Source of the DNA: an uncultured Bacteroidota bacterium
GTDB lineage: Bacteria > Bacteroidota > Bacteroidia > Flavobacteriales > Flavobacteriaceae
DNA length: 20,083 nucleotides
Reading direction: 5' to 3'
NCBI GenBank assembly: GCA_902517365.1
Contig: CABYCA010000012.1
Coordinates: forward strand, 1-20,083
The notes under the pieces are model-generated. The model was not told the DNA's origin. It did no database searches and worked only from the letters and a program-made list of their open reading frames with translations. The position numbers and the translations under genes are program-made. Of the stretch, positions 13,350-20,083 are shown piece by piece; the stretch's first letter is position 1, and every line of letters begins with the position of its first letter.

Positions 13350-15428
13350 TTATTGAAAATTTATTTTTGTTTGATTTTCTTCACTATCATTTGAGACCTG
13401 TTGTTCATCTTTAACTTCAATATTATCAATTTCACTATCTTTTTTTGAAACAGAGCCTCTTGATTTATAAGACACCTTTCTTATGGAGTCTTTAGTAACA
13501 ATATTTCCTTTTGAGTCCCTACCCTTTATAATTAGGTCTCCAAAATCTTGTTCAAATTTATCTTTTCTTAGAGATGGTTTTTTTCTTAAATAAACTGTTA
13601 CTAGGTCAGCTTCATCAACTGTATTTACACTAAAGTAAAGGATCTTGGATAAGTCTTTTCCTTGAGTTAAAACATATTCTTTATCTCTAATGACACCAGA
13701 GACTTTAAATCTTTTCATGAAGGATGTTCCATTTTTTCCATCTCTATATATTAGATTATAAATTTTACTTTTACTATCTGCATTAAATAATGAAATATGC
13801 TTAATATTCTTTCCAACGAATACCTTTGAATCAACCTTAATTACTTTCATTATTCCTTCCTCAGTAAAAATAATTATATCGTCTAGATCAGAACACTCAC
13901 AGACTAATTCATCTTTTTTCATTGAAGTGCCAACGAAACCTTCTTCTCTATTTACATATAGTTTTTGATTCTTTATTGATATTTTCTTTTTATCTAAATC
14001 ATCAAATTCCTTAATAAGAGTTTTTCTCTTTTTGTCTTTACCATATTGTTTTTTTAAATGAGTGAAATATTGAATTGTGTATTCTACTAGGTGTTTAAGA
14101 TCATTTTTAACCTCCTCTATGTTAGCTTCTATATTAGCTAATTTTTCTTTAACCTTATCAAGGTCAAACTTTGATATCTTCCTAATAGGAATTTCAGTAA
14201 GTTTCTTTATGTCATCAGTAGTTATCTGTCTCTTCAATCTATTTTTGAATGGTTCAAGTCCATCCTCAATTGTTGAAATAACATCGTCCCATGTAGTCTT
14301 CTCCTCAATATCTCTATATATCCTGTTTTCAATAAATATTCTTTCAAGTGATATGGTATGCCATTGATTTTCTAGTTCAGTAAGTTGGATATCTAATTCT
14401 TTTTTTAATAGATCTTTTGTATTATCGGTAGAAATTTTTAGTATTTCTCTTACGCCTAAAAACTGTGGTTTACTCTGTGAAATAATACAACATAATGGTG
14501 ATATAGAAACTTCACATTGTGTGAATGCATATAATGAGTCTATGCTTTTCTGAACTGAAGATCCAGAAGGCAGGTAAACAAGAACTTCGACTTCAGATGA
14601 AGTATTATCTTCAATTTTCTTAATTTTTAATTTTCCTTTCTCAGAGGCTTTTATAATAGACTCAATTAAAGAAGCTGTTGTTGTTCCATATGGTATCTCT
14701 TTGATTATAATCACATTCTTTTCATATTTCTCAACCTTAGCTCTTACCTTGACTCTTCCACCTCTATTTCCATCATTATAATTCTTAATATCTATACTAC
14801 CTCCAGTTTGGAAATCAGGATAAAGCTTAAAGCTTCTTCCCTTAAGATATTTTATACTCCCATCAATTAACTCATTAAAATTATGGGGTAAAATTTTAGT
14901 TGATAAGCCAACAGCTATACCTTCTGCTCCTTGAGCTAATAATAATGGGAATTTAACAGGAAGGTGAATAGGCTCTTTTTTACGTCCATCATAGGAAAGT
15001 TGCCAATTGGTAGTTTTTGGATTAAATACAACTTCTAGTGCAAATTTTGATAATCTTGCTTCAATATATCTTGATGCAGCAGCTTTATCCCCGGTATATA
15101 TATTACCCCAGTTACCTTGCATGTCAATTAATAGCTCTTTTTGACCAATTTGCACCATAGCATCAGATATACTAGCATCTCCATGAGGGTGATATTGCAT
15201 TGTATGGCCTACTACATTAGCAACTTTATTATATCTACCATCCTCTAGGTCAAACATTGAATGTAATATCCTCCTTTGCACTGGCTTTAAACCATCCATT
15301 AAATCCGGAACTGCCCTTTCAAGAATTACATATGAGGCATAGTCTAGAAACCACTCTTTATACATTCCTCCAACTCTAGTAAGAGTATTAGGGTAATCCG
15401 AATCTATGTTTTCATCATTTTCAATCAT
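13350..15428 (-). CDS. parC: DNA topoisomerase IV subunit A, short C-terminus
   Basis: This 692-residue protein is the breakage-rejoining subunit of a type IIA topoisomerase; with ParE it decatenates daughter chromosomes. The winged-helix/tower core (about 15-480) shows [11 protein letters not shown] (45-55), H-P-H-G-D (80-84) and catalytic tyrosine Y121 in A-S-R-Y-I-E-A-R-L. The GyrA box Q-R-R-G-G-K-G is absent, which fits ParC rather than GyrA. The C-terminal beta-pinwheel starts near 485 (E-E-G-F-V-G-T) but stops near 655, followed by an acidic Ser/Asp/Glu tail. Bacteroidota homologues I recall are near 850-900 residues, so about 200 residues of the pinwheel are missing. The stop is 29 bases from the next start, leaving no room for a remnant. 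The start overlaps parE by 8 bases. Confidence 0.92.
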   Translation of the reverse strand: MIENDENIDSDYPNTLTRVGGMYKEWFLDYASYVILERAVPDLMDGLKPVQRRILHSMFDLEDGRYNKVANVVGHTMQYHPHGDASISDAMVQIGQKELLIDMQGNWGNIYTGDKAAASRYIEARLSKFALEVVFNPKTTNWQLSYDGRKKEPIHLPVKFPLLLAQGAEGIAVGLSTKILPHNFNELIDGSIKYLKGRSFKLYPDFQTGGSIDIKNYNDGNRGGRVKVRAKVEKYEKNVIIIKEIPYGTTTASLIESIIKASEKGKLKIKKIEDNTSSEVEVLVYLPSGSSVQKSIDSLYAFTQCEVSISPLCCIISQSKPQFLGVREILKISTDNTKDLLKKELDIQLTELENQWHTISLERIFIENRIYRDIEEKTTWDDVISTIEDGLEPFKNRLKRQITTDDIKKLTEIPIRKISKFDLDKVKEKLANIEANIEEVKNDLKHLVEYTIQYFTHLKKQYGKDKKRKTLIKEFDDLDKKKISIKNQKLYVNREEGFVGTSMKKDELVCECSDLDDIIIFTEEGIMKVIKVDSKVFVGKNIKHISLFNADSKSKIYNLIYRDGKNGTSFMKRFKVSGVIRDKEYVLTQGKDLSKILYFSVNTVDEADLVTVYLRKKPSLRKDKFEQDFGDLIIKGRDSKGNIVTKDSIRKVSYKSRGSVSKKDSEIDNIEVKDEQQVSNDSEENQTKINFQ

Positions 15429-17283
15429 TTAGATTTTCGTTTATGAGATCTAGTTCAACTTTAAGATTATCTATTATAAATTGCTGTCTATCAGGAGTGT
15501 TTTTACCCATATAGAATGTTAGTAGTTCCTCTACAGTTGTAGATTTATCTATAATTACTGGATCTAATTTAATATCGTCACCTATAAAATTTTCAAACTC
15601 ATTAGGAGAGATTTCCCCTAAACCTTTAAACCTGGTAATTTCAAATTTGCCTTTAGAGTCATTAATTATATCATTTTTTTCTGCCTCGCTGTAACAATAA
15701 TGTGTTTTCTCTTTATTTCTTACTCTAAAAATAGGAGTCTGTAAAATATATAAGTGTCCGTTTTTAATCAACTCAGGGTAAAATTGGAGAAAGAAGGTTA
15801 TAATGAGCAGTCTAATATGCATCCCATCAACATCAGCATCAGTTGCAATAACAATGTTATTATATCTCAAATCCTCCATGCTGTTTTCTATATTGAGTGC
15901 AGCTTGAAGTAAATTAAATTCTTCATTTTCATAAACTATCTTCTTAGTCATTCCAAATGAATTTAATGGTTTTCCTCTTAAACTAAAGACAGCTTGTGTG
16001 TTAACATCTCTTGACTTTGTTATAGAACCACTTGCAGAGTCACCCTCTGTAATAAAAATTGTTGAATCTAATCTTTTATCTTTTTTTAATTCATTTAAGT
16101 GTACTCTACAGTCCCTTAGCTTCTTATTGTGAAGGCTTGCTTTTTTTGCCCTTTCTCTGGCTAATTTTCTAATTCCAGATAATTCCTTTCTTTCTTTTTC
16201 AGCCTGTATAATTTTATTTTGAATTGATTTAGCAACCTCTGAATTCTTATGTAAATAATTATCAAGTTCTTTTTTTATAAAGTCATTTATGAATACTCTA
16301 ACTGACTTTAAGCCTTTACCCATCTCTGTCGAACCTAATTTAGTTTTTGTTTGAGATTCAAAAACAGGCTCCATAACTTTAATACTTATTGCTGAAATAA
16401 TTGACTTCCTTATATCAGATGTTTCATAATTTTTACCAAAAAATTCTCTGATTGTTTTAACAAAAGCCTCTCTGAATGCTGATTGATGAGTCCCTCCTTG
16501 TACAGTATATTGACCATTTACAAAAGAATAGTACTCTTCACTATATTGAGTTCTAGAGTGGGTTATAGCTAACTCAATATCCTCTCCTTTAAGATGAATA
16601 ATTGGATAGAGGAAGTCCTGAACATTGGACTGATCCTCAATTAAATCTTTGAGACCGAATTCAGATTTAAACTTATTGCCATTTAATTTAACTGTTAACC
16701 CTGGATTAAGATAGACATAAAACTTAATCATTTTTTCAACATACTCAATTCTATACCTATAGTTTTTAAAAATAGATTCATCTGGGGTGAACTCTACATA
16801 TGTTCCATTTTTATCTTCGGTATCATGTAGATTTTCATTAGAAAGCACTCCAAGCTTAAATTCAGCTGATTTTGTTTTTCCATCTCTAGTAGATGCTACA
16901 ACAAAATTAGAAGACAATGCATTGACAGCTTTAGTTCCAACACCATTTAGTCCAACAGACTTTTTAAAAGCTCTTGTATCATATTTACCACCAGTGTTCA
17001 TCTTAGATACTACATCTACAACTTTTCCAATTGGTATTCCTCTTCCATAGTCTCTTACAGATACAAAATCATCATTTATAACAATATCAATAATTTTTCC
17101 CTCCCCCATTACAAACTCATCTACACAATTATCAATTACTTCCTTTAGCAGAACATAAATTCCGTCATCTGGAGATGAACCATCTCCTGATTTACCAATA
17201 TACATACCAGGTCTTAATCTAATATGCTCTCTCCAGTCAAGAGATTTAATATTTTCTTCAGTATAATTAGATGTATTTGCCAT
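15421..17283 (-). CDS. parE: DNA topoisomerase IV subunit B
   Basis: This 620-residue ATPase subunit has the normal length of the short ParE/GyrB type. The GHKL ATPase domain shows R-L-R-P-G-M-Y-I-G (22-30), E-V-I-D-N-C-V-D-E (48-56), G-R-G-I-P (80-84) and G-L-N-G-V-G-T-K-A (111-119). A switch lysine is expected around Q-T-K-T-K (311-315). The TOPRIM domain has E413 in E-G-D-S-A-S-G and D-A-D-V-D-G (482-487), followed by R-F-K-G-L-G-E-I near the end. It uses ATP to drive strand passage with ParC. It is 13 bases after ychF and overlaps parC by 8 bases, so the two subunits are made from one mRNA. ParE rather than GyrB is chosen because it pairs with the ParC-like gene. Confidence 0.94.
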   Translation of the reverse strand: MANTSNYTEENIKSLDWREHIRLRPGMYIGKSGDGSSPDDGIYVLLKEVIDNCVDEFVMGEGKIIDIVINDDFVSVRDYGRGIPIGKVVDVVSKMNTGGKYDTRAFKKSVGLNGVGTKAVNALSSNFVVASTRDGKTKSAEFKLGVLSNENLHDTEDKNGTYVEFTPDESIFKNYRYRIEYVEKMIKFYVYLNPGLTVKLNGNKFKSEFGLKDLIEDQSNVQDFLYPIIHLKGEDIELAITHSRTQYSEEYYSFVNGQYTVQGGTHQSAFREAFVKTIREFFGKNYETSDIRKSIISAISIKVMEPVFESQTKTKLGSTEMGKGLKSVRVFINDFIKKELDNYLHKNSEVAKSIQNKIIQAEKERKELSGIRKLARERAKKASLHNKKLRDCRVHLNELKKDKRLDSTIFITEGDSASGSITKSRDVNTQAVFSLRGKPLNSFGMTKKIVYENEEFNLLQAALNIENSMEDLRYNNIVIATDADVDGMHIRLLIITFFLQFYPELIKNGHLYILQTPIFRVRNKEKTHYCYSEAEKNDIINDSKGKFEITRFKGLGEISPNEFENFIGDDIKLDPVIIDKSTTVEELLTFYMGKNTPDRQQFIIDNLKVELDLINENLND

Positions 17284-17296
17284 TTTTATAAATATA

Positions 17297-18388
17297 CTAA
17301 ATGTTAAACCTAAAGTGCATTATATCTCCATCAGAGACAACATAATCTTTCCCTTCTAGTCTCATTTTACCTGCTTCTTTTACTTTTATTTCAGATCCAT
17401 ACTCAATGTAATCTTTATAACTAATTACTTCTGCGCAGATAAAACCTTTTTGAAAATCAGTATGAATTTGTCCAGCGGCATCATAAGCTGAATCACCAAT
17501 TTTTATTGTCCAACCCCTAACTTCCTTTTCTCCTGCAGTGAAATAACTATGTAAGTTTAAAAGCTTATAAGAAGCCCTAATCAATTTATTTGATCCTGAC
17601 TCTTCAAGACCTAGATCATCAAGGAATATTTTCTTTTCCTCTAAAGAATCTAATTCATTTATCTCAGATTCAATTTTAGCAGAAATAATCATAATTTCAG
17701 AGTCTTTACTTGCAACTTCGCTTCTAACACCTTCAACATAACTATTACCATCTATAATGTCATTTTCTCCAACGTTACATACATAAAGTATAGGCTTATA
17801 TGATATCAATTCTAGAGGTTTAATAAAATCCACAAATTGATCATCTGAGAAATCAATTTTACTTACATTCATATTTTCAAGCTGAAATAATACTTTTTCT
17901 AGGACCTCAATTTCTTTTTTCGATTCATTACTTCCTGATCTTAAAGTTTTTTTAATCTTATCAAGTCTTTTTTCAATAATTTCAATATCCTTAAGTACTA
18001 ATTCATACTCTACCACTTCTTTATCTGATAATGGGTTAATTTTTCCATCAACATGGACAATATTAGGATCATCAAAACATCTTAAAACATGAATTATAGC
18101 ATCGGTTTCCCTGATATTTGATAAGAATTTATTACCTAAACCTTCTCCTTTACTTGCTCCTTTAACAAGACCAGCTATATCAACAATTTTTACTGTTGTT
18201 GGAATTAACTTTTCTGGATTAATAATCGTATTTAATTTGTCTAATCTAAAGTCTGGAACATTAACTATACTAACGTTGGGGTCAATTGTGCAGAATGGGT
18301 AGTTTTCACTCTGAGCTTTACTCTGAGAAAGACAATTAAAAAGAGTTGATTTACCAACATTTGGCAATCCTACGATACCTACTTTCAT
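17297..18388 (-). CDS. ychF: Ribosome-associated P-loop ATPase YchF (OLA1)
   Basis: This 363-residue protein has the exact family length. The G1 motif is G-L-P-N-V-G-K-S (7-14), G3 is D-I-A-G-L-V-K-G-A (70-78), and G4 is N-V-G-E (205-208) in place of N-K-x-D, the change that makes YchF prefer ATP over GTP. A coiled-coil insert spans about 125-175, and the C-terminal TGS domain (about 280-363) ends in G-D-I-M-H-F-R-F-N. YchF binds ribosomes and is linked to oxidative-stress responses and control of translation. It lies 3 bases after the ferredoxin gene. Confidence 0.96.
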   Translation of the reverse strand: MKVGIVGLPNVGKSTLFNCLSQSKAQSENYPFCTIDPNVSIVNVPDFRLDKLNTIINPEKLIPTTVKIVDIAGLVKGASKGEGLGNKFLSNIRETDAIIHVLRCFDDPNIVHVDGKINPLSDKEVVEYELVLKDIEIIEKRLDKIKKTLRSGSNESKKEIEVLEKVLFQLENMNVSKIDFSDDQFVDFIKPLELISYKPILYVCNVGENDIIDGNSYVEGVRSEVASKDSEIMIISAKIESEINELDSLEEKKIFLDDLGLEESGSNKLIRASYKLLNLHSYFTAGEKEVRGWTIKIGDSAYDAAGQIHTDFQKGFICAEVISYKDYIEYGSEIKVKEAGKMRLEGKDYVVSDGDIMHFRFNI

Positions 18389-18391
18389 TTA

Positions 18392-18739
18392 TTAATCATG
18401 CATAAATTTTTGCTTTGACAAAAGCTCATTTTCTGTCTCAACATTATTATCATCAGGAACACAACAATCAACTGGGCATACTGCTGCACATTGTGGTTCT
18501 TCATGAAACCCCATACACTCTGTACACTTATCAGGAACAATAAAAAAGAATTCATCAGAAATGGGGATATTGTCTACATCAGAATTAACTTTATTACCAT
18601 TAGGAAGAACAACATCTCCCGTAAGATTAGTACCCTTACTATAATTCCATTTTTCTTGACCTTCGTATATAGCATTATTCGGACACTCTGGTTCGCAGGC
18701 TCCACAATTAATACATTCGTCTGTTATGATTATTGCCAT
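18392..18739 (-). CDS. Dicluster [4Fe-4S] ferredoxin
   Basis: This 115-residue cytoplasmic electron carrier has two cluster motifs. The first is C-x2-C-x2-C-x3-C-P with cysteines 9, 12, 15 and 19. The second has C72 and C75, an eight-residue insert, then C84, C88-P and C92/C93; this long-spaced arrangement resembles Allochromatium-type 2[4Fe-4S] ferredoxins, whose clusters have very low potentials. Between the motifs is an unusual ~50-residue insert rich in N, D and G (about 22-70). The C-terminus is acidic. It is the first gene of the ychF-parE-parC transcription unit and divergent from serC. Its redox partner is not in the window. Confidence 0.9.
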   Translation of the reverse strand: MAIIITDECINCGACEPECPNNAIYEGQEKWNYSKGTNLTGDVVLPNGNKVNSDVDNIPISDEFFFIVPDKCTECMGFHEEPQCAAVCPVDCCVPDDNNVETENELLSKQKFMHD

Positions 18740-18750
18740 AGTAATTTGTG

Positions 18751-18758
18751 CAAAAATA
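18751..18758 (-). promoter_or_regulatory. -7 promoter box of the ferredoxin-ychF-parEC operon
   Basis: On the minus strand TATTTTTG is a perfect match to TAnnTTTG, followed by CAC and the ATG 11 bases after the box. No -33 element with normal spacing was seen. A 10-bp palindrome, TTGTTAACAA, lies upstream at 18777-18786 and could be an operator. Confidence 0.5.
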
Positions 18759-18776
18759 ATATGTATTGTTTAATCT

Positions 18777-18786
18777 TTGTTAACAA
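18777..18786. repeat. 10-bp palindrome between ferredoxin and serC promoters
   Basis: TTGTTAACAA is a perfect palindrome lying about 20 bases upstream of the ferredoxin -7 box. It is short and A/T-rich, so chance is possible. Confidence 0.25.
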
Positions 18787-18827
18787 TTTTTACATATTTT
18801 AAAAATACTGTTACTAATTATTAATTG

Positions 18828-18835
18828 TAAGTTTA
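18828..18835 (+). promoter_or_regulatory. Candidate -7 promoter box for serC
   Basis: TAAGTTTA matches 7 of 8 positions of TAnnTTTG and ends 17 bases before the serC ATG at 18853. Confidence 0.3.
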
Positions 18836-18852
18836 GATATTTGCAAATATTT

Positions 18853-19926
18853 ATGAATAAAAAAGTACACAATTTCAGTGCTGGCCCATCCATACTTCCA
18901 GAAAAAGTCTTTGAACAAGCATCTTCATCAATAAATAATTTTAATGGTAAAGGATTATCTATATTAGAGATATCTCACAGAAGTAAAGATTTTATTGATG
19001 TTCTCGAAGAAGCTAGGTCATTAGCCATTGAGATTGCAGGTCTTGATAAGAATAAATATTCTTGTTTATTTCTTCAAGGTGGTGCTAGCATGCAATTTTT
19101 AATGACCGCATATAATTTTCTTAACAAGAATGCTGGATATGTAAACACTGGTAGTTGGTCTACAAAAGCAATGAAGGAAGCTAAACTATTTGGAAATGTG
19201 ACTGAAATAGCAACTTCTTTCGATAAAAATTTTAATTACATACCTAAGGATATAATTATCAATGAAGATTATGATTATTTACACATAACTACAAATAATA
19301 CAATATTTGGAACTCAATTTCATTCATTTCCAGAGTCTAGCTGTCCTCTTATTGCTGATATGAGTTCTGATATTTTCTCAAGGAAGATTGACTTTTCTAA
19401 GTTTGATTTAATTTATGCAGGTGCTCAAAAAAATCTTGGACCAGCAGGAGCAACTATGATTTTAATTAAAGATAGTTTGTTAGACCAAGTTGAGAGAGAT
19501 ATACCATCAATGATGAGCTATAAAGTCCATATTGATAAAGATAGCTCATTTAACACTCCCCCTGTGTTCCCAATCTATTGTATCCTTTTAAATCTTAGAC
19601 TAATTAAAGAAGAAGGCTTAGACAATATAGGTAAGAAAAATAAAATTAAGTCTGACATAATATACAGTGAAATTGATAGAAATAAATGTTTTTCTGGTTT
19701 TGCAGATGTTTCAGACAGAAGTCAAATGAACGCAACATTTAATCTGAATAAAGGTTTTGATGGTGAAATATTTAATAGGATATGTTTAAAAAATAATATA
19801 TCAGGAATTAATGGTCATAGATCAGTTGGAGGATATAGAGCTTCAATTTATAACGCTCTTCCATTAGAAAGTTTAAATATTTTAGTTGACTCAATGAAAA
19901 AGTTTGAATTAAGTCAAAATAAATGA
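18853..19926 (+). CDS. serC: Phosphoserine aminotransferase SerC
   Basis: This 357-residue PLP enzyme converts 3-phosphohydroxypyruvate to phosphoserine in serine synthesis, and the equivalent step in pyridoxal phosphate synthesis. It begins H-N-F-S-A-G-P-S-I-L-P shortly after the start. E-I-S-H-R-S-K (about 39-45), F-L-Q-G-G-A-S-M-Q-F (about 73-82) and A-D-M-S-S-D (about 168-173) are the family's cofactor and substrate segments. The PLP lysine is K193 in A-G-A-Q-K-N-L-G-P-A-G. The ATG at 18853 is preferred over the in-frame TTG at 18841, because family N-termini start at about this point. No serA lies in the visible downstream sequence; the next gene overlaps by 4 bases (ATGA). Confidence 0.95.
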   Translation: MNKKVHNFSAGPSILPEKVFEQASSSINNFNGKGLSILEISHRSKDFIDVLEEARSLAIEIAGLDKNKYSCLFLQGGASMQFLMTAYNFLNKNAGYVNTGSWSTKAMKEAKLFGNVTEIATSFDKNFNYIPKDIIINEDYDYLHITTNNTIFGTQFHSFPESSCPLIADMSSDIFSRKIDFSKFDLIYAGAQKNLGPAGATMILIKDSLLDQVERDIPSMMSYKVHIDKDSSFNTPPVFPIYCILLNLRLIKEEGLDNIGKKNKIKSDIIYSEIDRNKCFSGFADVSDRSQMNATFNLNKGFDGEIFNRICLKNNISGINGHRSVGGYRASIYNALPLESLNILVDSMKKFELSQNK

Positions 19927-20083
19927 AAAGAATCATACTGTTATATTCAATAGGATTTATATTAATTTCTTGTAGTGGGAATATGGATAAACCTACTAAT
20001 ACGGTTGACCATGATATTTATGAGATGAGAGTATATTATACTTACGATGGAAAATTTAATGATATTATTTCTCGATTTGAGAA
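19923..20083 (+). CDS. NIPSNAP-like lipoprotein, 5' part (partial)
   Basis: The ATG overlaps the serC stop by 4 bases and the frame is open to the window edge, giving 53 residues. An SPII signal ends in L-I-S-C (cysteine at residue 17). After a short polar linker comes Y-E-M-R-V-Y-Y-T-Y-D-G-K-F-N-D-I-I-S-R-F, which fits the start of a NIPSNAP domain (E-L-R-x-Y, then G-K-L-x-x-L-x-x-R-F). NIPSNAP proteins are ferredoxin-like alpha+beta folds of unclear function. Overlap with serC suggests coupled translation. Confidence 0.75.
   Translation, partial: MKRIILLYSIGFILISCSGNMDKPTNTVDHDIYEMRVYYTYDGKFNDIISRFE

Noticed and set aside
14077..14367. Antisense open frame within parC, and similar open frames opposite lpxC, lpxD, parE and the ferredoxin
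   Set aside because: These are shadows of well-supported genes on the other strand, with no recognisable motifs and implausible composition.
1..20083. A new defence, mobile or secondary-metabolism system
   Set aside because: All sizeable genes match housekeeping or common flavobacterial families. I found no transposase, integrase, nuclease-helicase pair, toxin-antitoxin pair, CRISPR repeats or biosynthetic cluster.

Overview
The window comes from a very AT-rich, tightly packed bacterial genome that is almost certainly a member of the Bacteroidota, most likely a streamlined marine-type member of the Flavobacteriia. The evidence is the LpxC-FabZ fusion (a Bacteroidota hallmark), the lpxD / lpxC-fabZ / lpxA / efp gene order, promoter boxes of the Bacteroidota -7 type (TAnnTTTG), the absence of Shine-Dalgarno-like sequences before starts, several small SPII lipoproteins, and genes that abut or overlap by 1-8 bases. 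No rRNA, tRNA, transposase, phage gene, CRISPR array or toxin-antitoxin pair was seen. I see no undescribed multi-gene system; the genes are chromosomal housekeeping genes.

Layout. Positions 1-650 (+): the 3' end of a DinB-like gene, a YbjQ/UPF0145 protein and a 41-residue single-span membrane protein that directly abuts it. Positions 647-2104 (-): a VCBS/FG-GAP repeat lipoprotein with its own start signal behind a terminator. Positions 2174-8405 (-): a seven-gene operon, lpxD, lpxC-fabZ, lpxA, efp, sucD, fabG and a prohibitin-like SPFH gene, linking lipid A synthesis, fatty-acid synthesis, translation of polyproline stretches and the TCA cycle. Divergent from it are tsaE and a small membrane-anchored protein (8457-9193, +). 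These converge on proline dehydrogenase (9186-10349, -), which is divergent from aroB (10397-11425, +). An Lrp/AsnC regulator (11427-11900, -) follows, then a 206-bp regulatory intergenic region with striking inverted repeats, then an XRE-type HTH regulator and a lipoprotein (12107-12844, +).

Positions 12847-18739 (-): ferredoxin, ychF, parE, parC and a SnoaL/NTF2-like lipoprotein, all closely spaced. ParC is short, with about half of the usual Bacteroidota C-terminal beta-pinwheel missing. Positions 18853-20083 (+): serC, then the start of a NIPSNAP-like lipoprotein cut by the window end.

The most rewarding signals lie in regulatory DNA. Several operons have a -7-type box ending 4-5 or 11 bases before a well-fixed ATG, which suggests leaderless or nearly leaderless mRNAs. 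A perfect 12-bp inverted repeat overlaps the Lrp start codon. A perfect 16-bp palindrome with a degenerate second copy lies upstream of the XRE gene. All gene identities rest on reading motifs and family resemblance by eye; no database search was run.
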